Positions 1 through 12,189 of a DNA stretch of 64,000 nt are shown piece by piece (the first letter of the stretch is position 1; the number at the start of each line of letters is the position of its first letter). Below the pieces are notes generated by a model. It was not told the origin of the DNA. It made no database searches and worked only from the letters and a program-made list of their open reading frames with translations. The DNA is taken from assembly GCF_041734735.1 (NCBI RefSeq), contig NC_134899.1:843638-907637 (forward strand), in the 5' to 3' direction. Origin of the DNA: Babylonia areolata. Its lineage: Eukaryota; Mollusca; Gastropoda; Neogastropoda; Buccinidae. The position numbers and the translations under genes are program-made.

Positions 1-935
1 TGAAGAAATAAAGACATGATGTGTGAAGGAATAAAGACAGGATGTATGAAAGAATAAAGACAGGATGTGAAGGAATAAAGACAGGATGTGAAGGAATAAA
101 GACATGATGTGTGAAGGAATAAAGACGTGATATGTGAAGGAATAAAGACCGGATGTGAAGGAATAAAGACAGGATGTGTGAAGGCATAAAGACATGATGT
201 GAAGGAATAAAGACATGATGTGTGAAGGAATAAAGACGTGATATGTGAAGGAATAAAGACAGGATGTGTGAAGGAATAAAGACATGATGTGTGAAGGAAT
301 AAAGACGTGATGTGAAGGAATAAAGACAGGATGTGTGAAGGAATAAAGAGGTGATGTGTGAAGGAATAAAGACAGGATGTGTGAAGGAATAAAGACGTGA
401 TGTGTGAAGGAATAAAGACAGGATGTGTGAAGGAATAAAGACGTGATGTGAAGGAATAAAGACAGGATGTGTGAAGGAATAAAGACGTGATGTGAAGGAA
501 TAAAGACAGGATGTGTGAAGGAATAAAGAGGTGATGTGTGAAGGAATAAAGACAGGATGTGTGAAGGAATAAAGACGTGATGTGTGAAGGAATAAAGACA
601 GGATGTGTGAAGGAATAAAGAGGTGATGTGTGAAGGAATAAAGACAGGATGTGTGAAGGAATAAAGAGGTGATGTGTGAAGGAATAAAGACAGGATGTGT
701 GAAGGAATAAAGACAGGATGTGTGAAGGAATAAAGACGTGATGTGTGAAGGAAGGAATAAAGACGTGATGTGTGAAGGAATAAAGACAGGATGTGTGAAG
801 GAATAAAGACATGATGTGTGAAGGAATAAAGACAGGATGTGTGAAGGAATAAAGAGGTGATTTGAAAGAACAAAGACATGATGTATGAAGGAACAAAGAT
901 GTGACTGTGCATGAAGGAATAAAGACTTGATGTGA
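1..935. repeat. Minisatellite, ~20-24 bp monomer
   Basis: About 42 copies of a short unit whose core reads GAAGGAATAAAGACAGGATG, alternating between a GACAGGATGT and a GACGTGATGT version, with GTG present or absent as a length variant. It runs off the left edge and decays over its last three copies. No exon is visible beside it. Confidence 0.95.
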
Positions 936-2045
936 AGGAATATAAAGGGACTGTCCAGGAAGGGTGCTATTCAGCGTGTGATGACTGCACAGATATGTGG
1001 CTTCATTACACTGACTGCCTGGCACTGGCAAGATGATCATAGCCTGCTCCTCTTACAATGTTTTGTCTTGTGCATGCTTTGTCACTGTGTCCATGGTCCA
1101 TACAGTAAATCAGTACCAAATAGGTGTCTGCAAACAGCTCAGACCAAATACACACTTGGTGCTAGGTGGTTTTGGTTTTTTAATCATTTTCAGGCAGTGT
1201 CTGTAGTTGTTCAGTCTGGAATAAACAGTGCATGTGTTTATATTTTGCACCTTGTTGATTTTGAATAAAATGTTTTGCTGTGGTACCTTTGGCCGTTGCT
1301 TGAATAGAGTGAGTGGACTTTTTGTCTGTAACTGAGCGCATTAAGGATGGCGGCTTTGTTGTCAAGGACCCGCATTGCATGAAGAAGAGTGATTTGTGCT
1401 TTGATTTGATTGGCTGAATCCCAAGTTCCTCCTACTCACAGGTATGTGGTTGTTCCTAGGTGTTATTTCATTCTTTTCTCTTTTTGTTGTGTGCATTGTT
1501 TTCATGGTAGGTTTCCTAAAATGATTATCCAGGTTGTTCTTGTGCAGCTGAGATGCATTTTTTTGTTTGGCTATTGTTTTTTTGCTTTAAAAAAAGAAAG
1601 AAATTATGTTCTTTATTACACAATAATTTCATTTTGAAATAGGGATGATAACATTCAAGTTATATTTTGAGTTCATTTCACATATTACAAACGCCTTCCT
1701 GTCTAAGAATTGAAGTGCTCTGCAGTTCATATTACTGCAGTATATGTCATGAAATGTCCTTGATTAAATGAATATTGTCAAGGCAGGCAGCTTTGGAAAA
1801 AACGTTAAGGGGCACATACATTTTACTTGTTTGTGGGTGATGTGTGATCAATAAAGTTATGACCAAAGTGTCCATATATTTTTTGTGACCAGACCTTCCA
1901 AAACCTGTGCAATCCACAAAGAAATGATTTAGAAAATCAGACACAACATACTGTTTGATTCATCAGCTGGCTATGCACACTGCAGTGACTGATTGTATGG
2001 AATATAGGAATCAGCTTGACCTACCTGAGCAAGCCCCATGTCCAC
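936..2045. other. Non-array stretch, no gene recognised
   Basis: This AT-rich stretch has no tandem structure. It contains two AATAAA motifs near 1221 and 1264 and a 34-codon open frame around 1310-1420 that I cannot assign. I see no supported exon, RNA gene or full mobile element. Confidence 0.5.
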
Positions 2046-2545
2046 TCATTTACTGATTGTTAGTCATAGCTTCAGTTTTGTCGTCATTTAGCTTTAGTTT
2101 GTTGAATGTCATCCAGGAATGCAAGAATGCAATATTGCATTGACTGAATTGGACTATATGGCTGTGTTCAGCAGATTTCTGTTGTTTGGTATTGTCAGCA
2201 AAAGAGTGGTGAAGTGCAGAATGACCAGAAAGACTCAAAGAGAAGCAGTGTACAGAATGAACAGAACAGGGCTTAGGACAGAGCCTTGTGGCACACTGTA
2301 GAAGATCAGAGTTGGATTTAAGGTGTTAACTGAGACATTATGTTGTAGCTGGGCAGGCATGAAGAAAACCAGTTTAGAACTGTTGAACGAATCCAAACTA
2401 CATGTTCAAGCCTGGAAAGTAGTGTACTATGGTCTGTTAGGTGGAATGCAGCCAACTGGTCGATCAAGGTCAGCACAGTTTGCCTTCATCAACAGATCGT
2501 AACAGATCATTAAACACTTTCAACAAAGCAGTTTCAGTGCTGTGA
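2046..2545 (-). mobile_element. LINE reverse-transcriptase fragment (CR1/L2-like)
   Basis: Read on the minus strand, this stretch gives pieces of a non-LTR reverse transcriptase in the right order. Near 2520 is HSTETALLKVFNDLL. Near 2290 is VPQGSVLSPVLFILYT, the block just before the catalytic aspartates. Near 2060-2100 is WMTFNKLKLNDDKTEAM, the conserved block after them. The frame changes several times and stop codons are present, so this is an old, 5'- and 3'-truncated copy with no function of its own. It resembles the LINE at 48240-49385 more than the other LINE pieces here, probably the same broad clade. Clade assignment is from memory of motif style. Confidence 0.75.
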
Positions 2546-2689
2546 GCAGATATGTATGCTGAATGGAAATAAGATAAAACTAAAAGATTGTTTGATGCCA
2601 AATGGTCTAAAAGTTGGGAGAGAACAGTATTTTTCAACTTTATTTTCGATATATTTGGTCCTTCCGTTGTCCTTTGTCCAGCCTCTGTT

Positions 2690-3612
2690 GACCAACATGC
2701 AGTAACACAAAATGTGATATACAGTACTGTTCAGCATGTAGTAACACATGTCACATCCAGGACTGTTCAGCATGCAGTAACACATGTCACATCCAGGACT
2801 GTACAGCATGCAGTAACACATCACATCACATCCAGGACTGTTCAGCATGCAGTAACACATCACATCACATCCAGGACTGTTCAGAATGCAGTAACACATC
2901 ACATCCAGGACTGTTCAGCATGCAGTAACACATCACATCCAGGACTGTTCAGCATGCAGTAACACATCACATCCAGGACTGTTCAGCATGCAGTAACACA
3001 TCACATCACATCCAGGACTGTTCAGCATGCAATAACACATCACATCACATCCAGGACTGTTCAGCATGCAGTAACACATCACATCCAGGACTGTTCAGCA
3101 TGCAGTAACACATCACATCACATCCAGGACTGTTCAGCATGCAGTAACACATCACATCCAGGACTGTTCAGCATGCAGTAACACATCACATCACATCCAG
3201 GACTGTTCAGCATGCAGTAACACATCACATCCAGGACTGTTCAGCATGCAATAACACATCACATCACATCCAGGACTGTTCAGCATGCTGTAACACATCA
3301 CATCCAGGACTGTTCAGCATGCAATAACACATCACATCACATCCAGGACTGTTCAGCATGCTGTAACACATCACATCACATCCAGGACTGTTCAGCATGC
3401 AGTAACACATCACATCACATCCAGGACTGTTCAGCATGCTGTAACACATCACATCACATCCAGGACTGTTCAGCATGCAGTAACACATCACATCACATCC
3501 AGGACTGTTCAGCATGCTGTAACACTTGTCACATCCAGGACTGTGCAGCATGCAGTAACACATCACATCACATCCAGGACTGTTCAGCATGCAATAACGC
3601 ATCACAGGTGTC
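2690..3612. repeat. Minisatellite, ~32-38 bp monomer
   Basis: About 26 copies, core CCAGGACTGTTCAGCATGCA followed by GTAACACATCACAT. A 5-bp ATCAC block is present or absent and gives two length classes. It is A/C-rich on the plus strand, unlike its neighbours. Confidence 0.95.
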
Positions 3613-3810
3613 AAGGTCATGGTGACATAGAAACGATGTCAATGTCATGGTGACATAGAAAGGGTTTTGAGATCATGGTGACATTGGAGGGGTGTCTGGT
3701 GACATAGGAGGGGTGTCGAGGTCATGGTGATTTAGGACGGGTGTTGAGGTCATGGTGACATGAAGGGTGTCAAGGTCATGGTGGCATTGGAGGGTGTTGT
3801 TGTCTTGGTG
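3600..3810. repeat. Degenerate minisatellite, ~29 bp
   Basis: About seven diverged copies built on GGTCATGGTGACATAGGA and GGGTGTCGA. The high divergence suggests an older array than its neighbours. Confidence 0.8.
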
Positions 3811-3864
3811 ACTGTCTCTGAACACCATTCTGCAAACACTGTTGGCCCGTCAGATTGCCTGTCA

Positions 3865-4815
3865 GTGATGTGATGTGGTAAGATCTGTGGTATGATAAAT
3901 GAATACTGGTGTGGTCAGGTTTCTGTAGTGTGATGTGGTAAGATCTTTGGTATGATGAATGAATACTGCTGTGGTCAGGTTTCTGTAGTGTGATGTGGTA
4001 AGATCTTTGGTATGATGAATGAATACTGCTGTGGTCAGGTTTCAGTAGTGTGATGTGGTAAGATCTTTGGTATGATGAATACTGCTGTGGTCAGGTTTCT
4101 GTAGTGTGATGTGGTAAGATCTTTGGTATGATGAATGAATACTGCTGTGGTTAGGTTTCTGTAGTGTGATGTGGTAAGATCTTTGGTATGATGAATGAAT
4201 ACTGCTGTGGTCAGGTTTCTGTAGTGTGATGTGGTAAGATCTTTGGTATGATGAATGAATACTGCTGTGGTCAGGTTTCAGTAGTGTGATGTGGTAAGAT
4301 CTTTGGTATGATGAATGAATACTGCTGTGGTCAGGTTTCAGTAGTGTGATGTGGTAAGATCTTTGGTATGATGAATGAATACTGCTGTGGTCAGGTTTCT
4401 GTAGTGTGATGTGGTAAGATCTTAGGTATGATGAATGAATACTGCTGTGGTCAGGTTTCTGTAGTGTGATGTGGTAAGATCTTTGGTATGATGAATACTG
4501 CTGTGGTCAGGTTTCTGTAGTGTGATGTGGTAAGATCTTTGGTATGATGAATGAATACTGCTGTGGTCAGGTTTCTGTAGTGTGATGTGGTAAGATCTTT
4601 GGTATGATGAATGAATACTGCTGTGGTCAGGTTTCTGTAGTGTGATGTGGTAAGATCTTTGGTATGATGAATACTGCTGTGGTCAGGTTTCTGTAGTGTG
4701 ATGTGGTAAGATCTTTGGTATGATGAATACTGCTGTGGTCAGGTTTCTGTAGTGTGATGTGGTAAGATCTTTGGTATGATGAATGAATACTGCTGTGGTC
4801 AGGTTTCTGTAGTGT
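3865..4815. repeat. Minisatellite, 60 bp monomer (56 bp variant)
   Basis: About 16 copies with the core GATGTGGTAAGATCTTTGGT. Copies differ by one GAAT (56 or 60 bp) and by TTTCTGTAG versus TTTCAGTAG. Each monomer holds a donor-like GTAAGA and an acceptor-like TTTCAG, but no coding exon is recognisable at either end. Confidence 0.95.
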
Positions 4816-5164
4816 GGTAGTGTGTATTGAAATGAAGACATGATGTGTCTTGGACTCCAGGGCCTGTTCCATAACACTGACCTCTTTTTTCTGTGTTGTG
4901 ATGGAAGCACATGAGGGTATGATGATGTGGTTTGTGCCTTGTTAGAGGGAAAGAAAGGAGCAAATAGGTCGCTCCGGCCAGTAGAACCACATCATAATTC
5001 AGTGTCATGCATTTTGAAACTTTGTTGGTGTTTTTTGTTAAGCGATATGTAGAAACTGACAACCCTGAAAGAGTGTCAATTTCCTGTAGGTTGTTATGTG
5101 TGAATTGTTACTTGTTGCTTGAACCACACATGATCATTGGCTAATGCAGGAAAGCATGTTAGCT

Positions 5165-7923
5165 TGTGTGTCTCAGTGTATCCACATGTCCTTTTCTCTG
5201 TGTCTCAGTGTATCCACATGTCCTTTTCTCTGTGTCTCAGTGTATCCACATGTCCTTTTCTCTGTGTTTCAGTGTATAGACATGTCTTTTTCTCTGTGTC
5301 TCAGTGTATCCACATGTCCTTTTCTCTGTGTCTCAGTGTATCCACATGTCCTTTTCTCTGTGTCTCAGTGTATCCACATGTCCTTTTCTCTGTGTTTCAG
5401 TGTATCCACATGTCCTTTTCTCTGTGTTTCAGTGTATAGACATGTCTTTTTCTCTGTGTTAATGTGTATCCACATGTCTTTTTCCATGTGTGTTTCAGTG
5501 TATAGACATGTCTTTTTCTCTGTGTGTTTCAGTGTATTGATGTGTCTTTTTCTCCGTGTCTCATTGTATCCACATGCCCTTTTCTCTGTGTCTCAGTGTA
5601 TAGACATGTCCTTTTCTCTGTTTCAGTGTATCCATATGTCCTTTTCACTGTGTTTCAATGTATTCACATGTCCTTTTCTCTGCATTTCAGTGTATAGACA
5701 TGTCCATTTCTGTGAGTTTCTGTAAACATGTCCTTTTTCTGTGTCGGTGTATAGACATGTCCTTTTCTCTGTGTTTCAGTATATCAACATGTTCTTTTTA
5801 TGTCTTTCATTGTATAGACATGTCCTTTTCTCTGTGTTTCAGTGTATCAACATGTCTATTTCTGTGCGTTTCAGTGTATAGAAATGTCCATTTCTCTGTG
5901 TTTCAGTGTATCCACATGTCCTTTTCTGTGCATTTCAGTGTATAGACATGTCCTTTTCCCTGTGTTTCAGTGTATCCACATGTCCTTTTATGTGTGATTT
6001 AATGTATAGATGTGTCCATTTCTGTGCCTTTCAGTGTATAGACATGTCCATTTCTGTGAGTTTTTGTAGTCAGCATGTCTTTTTTTCTGTTTCAGTGTAT
6101 AGACATGTCCTTTTTTCTTTGTGCCAATGTAGTCAACATGTCCTTTTTCTGTGTCAGTGTATAGATATGTCCTTTTCTCTGTGTTTCAGTGTATCGACAT
6201 GTCCTTTTTTATGTATTTCAGTGTATAGACATATCATTTTCCCAGTGTTTCAGTGTATAGACATCATTTTCCCTGTGTTTCAGTGTATAAACATGTCATT
6301 TTCCCTGTGTTTCAGTGTATAGACATGTCATTTTCCCTGTGTTTCAGTGTATAAACATATCATTTTCCCAGTGTTTCAGTGTATAGACATCATTTTCCCT
6401 GTGTTTCAGTGTATAAACATGTCATTTTCCCTGTGTTTCAGTGTATAGACATGTCATTTTCCCTGTGTTTCAGTGTATAGCCATCATTTTCCCTGTGTTT
6501 CAGTGTATAAACATATCATTTTCCCAGTGTTTCAGTGTATAGACATCATTTTCCCTGTGTTTCAGTGTATAGACATGTCATTTTCCCTGTGTTTCAGTGT
6601 ATAGACATGTCATTTTCCCTGTGTTTCAGTGTATAAACATGTCATTTTCCCTGTGTTTCAGTGTATAAACATGTCATTTTCTCTGTGTGTTTCATTGTAT
6701 AGACATGTCATTTTCCCTGTGTTTCAGTGTATAAACATGTCATTTTCCCTGTGTTTCAGTGTATAGACATGTCATTTTCCCTGTGTTTCAGTGTATAGGC
6801 ATGCCATTTTCTCTGTGTGTTTCATTGTATAGACATGTCATTTTCCCTGTGTTTCAGTGTATAGACATGTCATTTTCCCTGTGTTTCAGTGTATAGACAT
6901 GTCATTTTCCCTGTGTTTCAGTGTATAAACATGTCATTTTCCCAGTGTTTCAGTGTATAGACATGTCATTTTCTCTGTGTGTTTCATTGTATAGACATGT
7001 CATTTTCCCTGTGTTTCAGTGTATAAACATGTCATTTTCCCTGTGTTTCAGTGTATAGACATGTCATTTTCCCTGTGTTTCAGTGTATAGGCATGCCATT
7101 TTCTCTGTGTGTTTCATTGTATAGACATGTCATTTTCCCTGTGTTTCAGTGTATAGACATGTCATTTTCCCTGTGTTTCAGTGTATAAACATGTCATTTT
7201 CCCTGTGTTTCAGTGTATAGGCATGCCATTTTCTCTGTGTGTTTCATTGTATAGACATGTCATTTTCCCTGTGTTTCAGTGTATAGACATGTCATTTTCC
7301 CTGTGTTTCAGTGTATAAACATGTCATTTTCCCTGTGTTTCAGTGTATAGACATGTCATTTTCCCTGTGTTTCAGTGTATAGACATGTCATTTTCTCTGT
7401 GTGTTTCATTGTATAGACATGTCATTTTCCCTGTGTTTCATTGTATAGACATGTCATTTTCCCTGTGTTTCATTGTATAGACATGTCATTTTCCCTGTGT
7501 TTCATTGTATAAACATGTCATTTTCTCTGTGTGTTTCATTGTATAGACATGTCATTTTCTCTGTGTTTCAGTGTATAGACATGTCCTTTTCTCTGGGTGT
7601 TTCAGTGTATAGGCATGTCCTTTTCTCTGTTTCAGTGTATAGACATGTCCTTTTCTCTGGGTGTTTCAGTGTATAGACATGTCGTTTTCTCTGTGTTTCA
7701 GTGTATAGACATGCCATTTTTTCTGTGTGTTTCAGTGTATAGACATGCCATTTTTTCTGTGTGTTTCAGTGTATAGACATGCCATTTTTTCTGTGTGTCT
7801 AAGTGTATAGACATGCCATTTTGTGTATAGACATGCCATTTTCTCTGTGTGTTTCAGTGTATAGACATGTCATTTTCCCGGTGTTTCAGTGTATAGACAT
7901 GCCATTTTTTCTGTGTGTTTCAG
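5165..7923 (+). repeat. Minisatellite of ~32-37 bp copying a splice acceptor
   Basis: Roughly 80 copies of TTTCAGTGTATAGACATGTC plus a pyrimidine-rich tail (ATTTTCCCTGTG). The array ends exactly at the acceptor of the terminal exon at 7924, where the sequence reads TTTCAG then TGTATCGACGTGTC. Twelve of the first 14 exon bases match the monomer, so each copy carries an AG acceptor followed by a relic of the exon edge. Sub-variants (CCTTTTCTCTGTG early, CATTTTCCCTGTG later) sit in blocks. Confidence 0.95.
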
Positions 7924-8016
7924 TGTATCGACGTGTCTATGATTTTAGCAGAGGCTGTGAGACGTACACACAATGGAGAATCGGTGTCTCTTCTGTTCCA
8001 ACATGTCCCCATCTGA
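7924..8016 (+). CDS. 3'-terminal coding exon, unrecognised protein (copy A)
   Basis: The exon follows a TTTCAG acceptor in phase 0 and encodes 30 residues, ending [16 protein letters not shown] and a TGA stop. I do not recognise the family. The support is comparative: a second exon at 28312 encodes a 30-residue tail with 23 identical residues, although 33 of 90 bases differ, mostly at third codon positions (22 of 30 differ). That pattern means both tails have been kept as protein. The two could be alternative last exons of one gene or last exons of tandem paralogues. The upstream exon is not visible; 2.8 kb of array sits directly before this one. The stretch 8017-8270 after the stop would be 3' UTR and shows nothing else. 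Confidence 0.75.
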   Translation, partial: CIDVSMILAEAVRRTHNGESVSLLFQHVPI

Positions 8017-8269
8017 GTGCATCAACCTTTGGGCTGACTTGTGGATTTTTCTGCTTTTATTGTTACTGTCTACTGTTGTGTGAAGTCACGTCATAGCAAT
8101 TAGCCTGATATATATTCTACATTTTTCTCTCTCTGTATGAATGTATGTATGGATGAGCATGTATACTTGTTTTTCCTTCTGTCTTGTTCACTGACACTGC
8201 TGGTCACAGTAGCAAGGGAGCGAATGCAGCAGCTAGAGTAGGGTTGTCTCCCTTGGGGCATCTGGTCTG

Positions 8270-8735
8270 CCATGGTTTTTGATTGGGCATGATTGTTGCA
8301 TACAGGGTTGTGTACTGTCACCATTACTGTTCATTGTTTTCTTGGACATAATCACCTCACGCCAACCCAAATCCAGAGGCCTGAAGGAACTGGTGTTTGC
8401 TGACGACGAAAGCATCCTGGATGAAAAGAGAACGTTCACCTGCAAAGACACCCACACAGCCTGACCAGCAGCTGCAAACACTATGGAATGAAGATCAATG
8501 TAGGTAAGACAGAGGTCGTGTCAGTTGGGCGCACTTCTAAAAAGTTTGATATCACCATCAGTGGACAGCAGCTCAAACAAAGCGCAGTTTAAATAACCAG
8601 GGATCATCTTTGCTGTACAGCAGCTCAAACAAAGCACAGTTTAAATACCCAGGGAACATCTTTGCTGAGGATGGGAGGCTGGACACAGAGAGAGGCCAGA
8701 GGCCAGAAGGCAAACTCTGTCAGCTGTCAGTTAGC
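8270..8735 (+). mobile_element. LINE reverse-transcriptase fragment with internal duplication
   Basis: The plus strand encodes QGCVLSPLLFIVFLD near 8305, then FADDESIL with the catalytic Ala-Asp-Asp at about 8397-8405. After a frame change comes KHYGMKINVGKTEVVSVGR near 8480-8530 and KYPGNIFAEDGRLD near 8640-8680. This is the usual order of a LINE reverse transcriptase running into its thumb region. A stretch of about 53 bp (8559-8612 and 8613-8666) is duplicated in tandem. Both ends are missing and frames shift, so it is a dead fragment. It is a different family from the CR1/L2-like pieces. Confidence 0.8.
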
Positions 8736-8965
8736 ATCCCTCCTGAAGCAGCAAAGCATGCCTCACCATCCCTCCTGAAGCAGCAAAGCATGCCTCACCA
8801 TCCCTCCTGAAGCAGCAAAGCATGCCTCAACCAGCCAGCCCTACCAGTCTACAACACCAGTGAACCAGCCAGCCCTACCAGTCTACAACACCAGTGAACC
8901 AGCCAGCCCTACCAGTCTACACCACCAGTGAACCAGCCAGCCCTACCAGTCTACAACACCAGAGC
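8735..8965. repeat. Two short arrays, 31 and 34 bp, the first from LINE sequence
   Basis: Three copies of CATCCCTCCTGAAGCAGCAA continue the LINE coding sequence that precedes them. They are followed by four copies of a 34-bp unit with CCAGCCCTACCAGTCTACAA. The first array is a tandem amplification of LINE reverse-transcriptase DNA in place. Confidence 0.85.
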
Positions 8966-8999
8966 ACGTGCTCAGGCTTCAGACCCAGAGGAAGATGAT

Positions 9000-9410
9000 G
9001 TTGGCAGTGACTGACAGAGTTTGAGACATGGTCCTCAGTGACTGACAGAGTTTGAGACATGGTCCTCAGTGACTGACAGAGTTTGAGACATGGTCCACAG
9101 TGACTGACAGAGTTTGAGACATGGTCCTCAGTGACTGACAGAGTTTGAGACATGGTCCACAGTGACTGACAGAGTTTGAGACATGGTCCACAGTGACTGA
9201 CAGAGTTTGAGACATGGTCCACAGTGACTGACAGAGTTTGAGACATGGTCCTCAGTGACTGACAGAGTTTGAGACATGGTCCACAGTGACTGACAGAGTT
9301 TGAGACATGGTCCACAGTGACTGACAGAGTTTGAGACATGGTCCTCAGTGACTGACAGAGTTTGAGACATGGTCCTCAGTGACTGACAGAGTTTGAGACA
9401 TGGTCCACAC
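9000..9410. repeat. Minisatellite, 31 bp monomer
   Basis: Thirteen nearly identical copies with the core GTGACTGACAGAGTTTGAGA. The only common variant is CCTCA versus CCACA at the monomer end. Confidence 0.95.
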
Positions 9411-9599
9411 CCACAGCATGGCGCTAATCCTGGCCTCCCATCTTGCTGTTGATCACCAACTTCATCTTCCCACAACACCTTCCACGTAGAAGTGGTTGCA
9501 TAAAGGGGGGGGGGAAAAGAAAAAAAAAATGTTGCCTATGGGATGGTTTGTGTTGAGTTCCAAACTGAGGACAGGCTGGTTGTTTCAGCAGGTCAGTGT

Positions 9600-10190
9600 G
9601 CAGGGAAAAGAGATTTGAGTCAACAGGAAAATGCCTCTTTCTGTGTGAAGTGAATCAGGTGGTACTGCTATGTAGCTATTGAGTCAGCAGGAAAATGCCC
9701 CTTTCTGTGTGAAGTGAACCAGGTGGTACTTAGCTATTGAGTCAGCAGGAAAATGCCTCTTTCTGTGTGAAGTGAACCAGGTGGTACTGCTGTGTAGCTA
9801 TTGAGTCAACAGGAAAATGCCCCTTTCTGTGTGAAGTGAACCAGGTGGTACTGCTGTGTAGCTATTGAGTCAACAGGAAAATGCCCCTTTCTGTGTGAAG
9901 TGAACCAGCTGGTACTGCTATGTAGCTATTGAGTCAGCAGGAAAATGCCTCTTTCTGTGTGAAGTGAACCAGGTGGTACTGCTATGTAGCTGTTGAGTCA
10001 GCAGGAAAATGCCTCTTTCTGTGTGAAGTGAACCAGGTGGTACTGCTATGTAGCTGTTGAGTCAGCAGGAAAATGCCTCTTTCTGTGTGAAGTGAACCAG
10101 GTGGTACTGCTATGTAGCTATTGAGTCAGCAGGAAAATGCCTCTTTCTGTGTGAAGTGAACCAGGTGGTACTGCTATGTAGCCACTTCAG
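9600..10190. repeat. Minisatellite, 64 bp monomer
   Basis: Nine copies with the core GGAAAATGCCTCTTTCTGTG followed by AAGTGAACCAGGTGGTACT. It lies between two non-array spacers. Confidence 0.95.
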
Positions 10191-10741
10191 CTTGTCTTCC
10201 AGCAGACTGTACTCACTGTTTGATGTTCACAGTAGTGTTTTTTCACTTTGTTCTGCTGTTTACCTCATATGATCATGGTCAGTTTAAAGATGTGTGATTC
10301 TGAGACTTAGAGGAGAGAGTACACTAAATACAACCCACTTTTTCTGTCCTACATTTTGAAGAGAAAGTGTCATTTTCTGGGTTTACATTGCAACTCAGTG
10401 CACCCAGAAACAGTCCAGTTTGCCATCTCTGCATGACCATTCAGATGGTAGCATTGTCACTCAAACTGAAAAAAAAGAAAAAGAAGTGAAAAGCATTCTG
10501 TTTCTGTCAAAGCTGTATCCATCTATAGTGTTTTTAGAACATGATCATGTATGTGGAATGACTGATAGTAGGTTTTGATTAGAAGGTTCCATACTTGGTT
10601 TATCATGTTTAAAAGAGATTGTTCACTGAATGTGAACAGATCATAATTGTTCATCTATTTACATTAGTTTATCATCTGTTTGTTGTGCTGGTTATAGCTT
10701 GGCTTTGGAATTTGTCAGTGTGAAAGGATTATCTTCACTCA

Positions 10742-10778
<37 letters not shown>

Positions 10779-10835
10779 ATTTATGGATGTTACTCTTTTT
10801 TATGTGTGTAAGAAAAAACAGTGTAGGGATGTGTA

Positions 10836-10870
<35 letters not shown>

Positions 10871-11204
10871 ATTATCAGTGGAATGAAAATGTTATTTTCA
10901 TGACCAAATCAAAGCTCTTTGCTCAGATTGGTGGACTGATGAAAATTTGGATTGTGAGAAATGTTTTGGGCTTGCTTGTTGTGCAATGATTCTGTGATAT
11001 GTTGCTTTCATCATGCCTTAAAAAGCAATGCAACGATTTGATTGTGAAAACCATACATGAATGCTTTCTGGTTTGGTCTGTATTTCAGTGCAGTTAATGT
11101 AACTGGACATAATTTAGTACAGTTTCTTTTTTGCTTTCTGTGCACCTATGTACGTATGACAGTCAGCTATGTCTGACTATGACTATCAGAACAGCAGTGA
11201 AGGC
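10191..11204. other. Non-array spacer with TA and GT microsatellites
   Basis: AT-rich spacer holding a (TA)n run at about 10745-10774 and a (GT)n run at about 10838-10866. The segment 11165-11204 (ATGTCTGACTATGACTATCA) resembles a short dispersed repeat I associate with gastropod genomes, from memory only. No exon is seen. Confidence 0.5.
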
Positions 11205-12125
11205 AACTGCCGTCCTGGCTTGATTATTGTAGAGAATGTTGTTCCCAAGTTAATCCCCAGTGACTTGGTCAAGAGTGGAATCCTGCCTCCTGGCTTGATT
11301 ATTGTAGAGAATGTTGTTCCCAAGTTAATCCCCAGTGACTTGGTCAAGAGTGGAATCCTGCCTCCTGGCTTGATTATTGTAGAGAATGTTGTTCCCAAGT
11401 TAATCCCCAGTGACTTGGTCAAGAGTGGAATCCTGCCTCCTGGCTTGATTATTGTAGAGAATGTTGTTCCCAAGTTAATCCCTTGTGACTTGGTCAAGAG
11501 TGGAATCCTGCCTCCTGGCTTGATTATTGTAGAGAATGTTGTTCCCAAGTTAATCCCCAGTGACTTGGTCAAGAATGGAATCCTGCCTCCTGGCTTGATT
11601 ATTGTAGAGAATGTTGTTCCCAAGTTAATCCCCAGTGACTTGGTCAAGAGTGGAATCCTGCCATGCTGGTTTGATTATTGTAGAGAATGTTGTTCCCAAG
11701 TTAATCCCCAGTGACTTGGTCAAGAGTGGAATCCTGCCTCCTGGCTTGATTATTGTAGAGAATGTTGTTCCCAAGTTAATCCCTTGTGACTTGGTCAAGA
11801 GTGGAATCCTGCCTCCTGGCTTGATTATTGTAGAGAATGTTGTTCCCAAGTTAATCCCTTGTGACTTGGTCAAGAGTGGAATCCTGCCTCCTGGCTTGAT
11901 TATTGTAGAGAATGTTGTTCCCAAGTTAATCCCCAGTGACTTGGTCAAGAGTGGAATCCTGCCATGCTGGTTTGATTATTGTAGAGAATATTGTTCCCAA
12001 GTTAATCCCCAGTGACTTGGTCAAGAGTGGAATCCTGCCTCCTGGCTTGATTATTGTAGAGAATGTTGTTCCCAAGTTAATCCCTAGTGACTTGGTCAAG
12101 AGTGGAATCCTGCCTCCTGGTTTGA
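11205..12125. repeat. Minisatellite, 75 bp monomer, open on both strands
   Basis: Twelve copies with the core GATTATTGTAGAGAATGTTG. The period is exactly 25 codons, so long frames stay open on both strands (LIIVENVVPKLIPSDLVKSG on plus). Copies differ by CCCAG versus CCTTG and by CTGCCTCC versus CTGCCATG. I treat the frames as by-products of period and composition. Confidence 0.95.
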
Positions 12126-12189
12126 GTGAATTCTCATTGCAAGAGAGAAACCATTGATCCTGCAGCTTTTACTTTGCTGTTGGCTCCAA

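Noticed and set aside
1310-1445. Possible small exon (frame with ERIKDGGFVVKDPHC) before a CACAG/GTATGT donor-like site
   Set aside because: The frame ends in a stop before the donor, no acceptor is clear, and I recognise no family. Not enough to call.
4985-5085. Possible exon with the frame FFVKRYVETDNPERVSISCR ending at a TAG/GTTGTT donor
   Set aside because: It leaves two bases over, which does not fit the phase-0 start of the exon at 7924, and both splice sites are poor.
11169-12015. Repeat protein of 25-residue units
   Set aside because: Both strands are equally open, the flanks show no gene structure, and copy-to-copy changes show no codon pattern.
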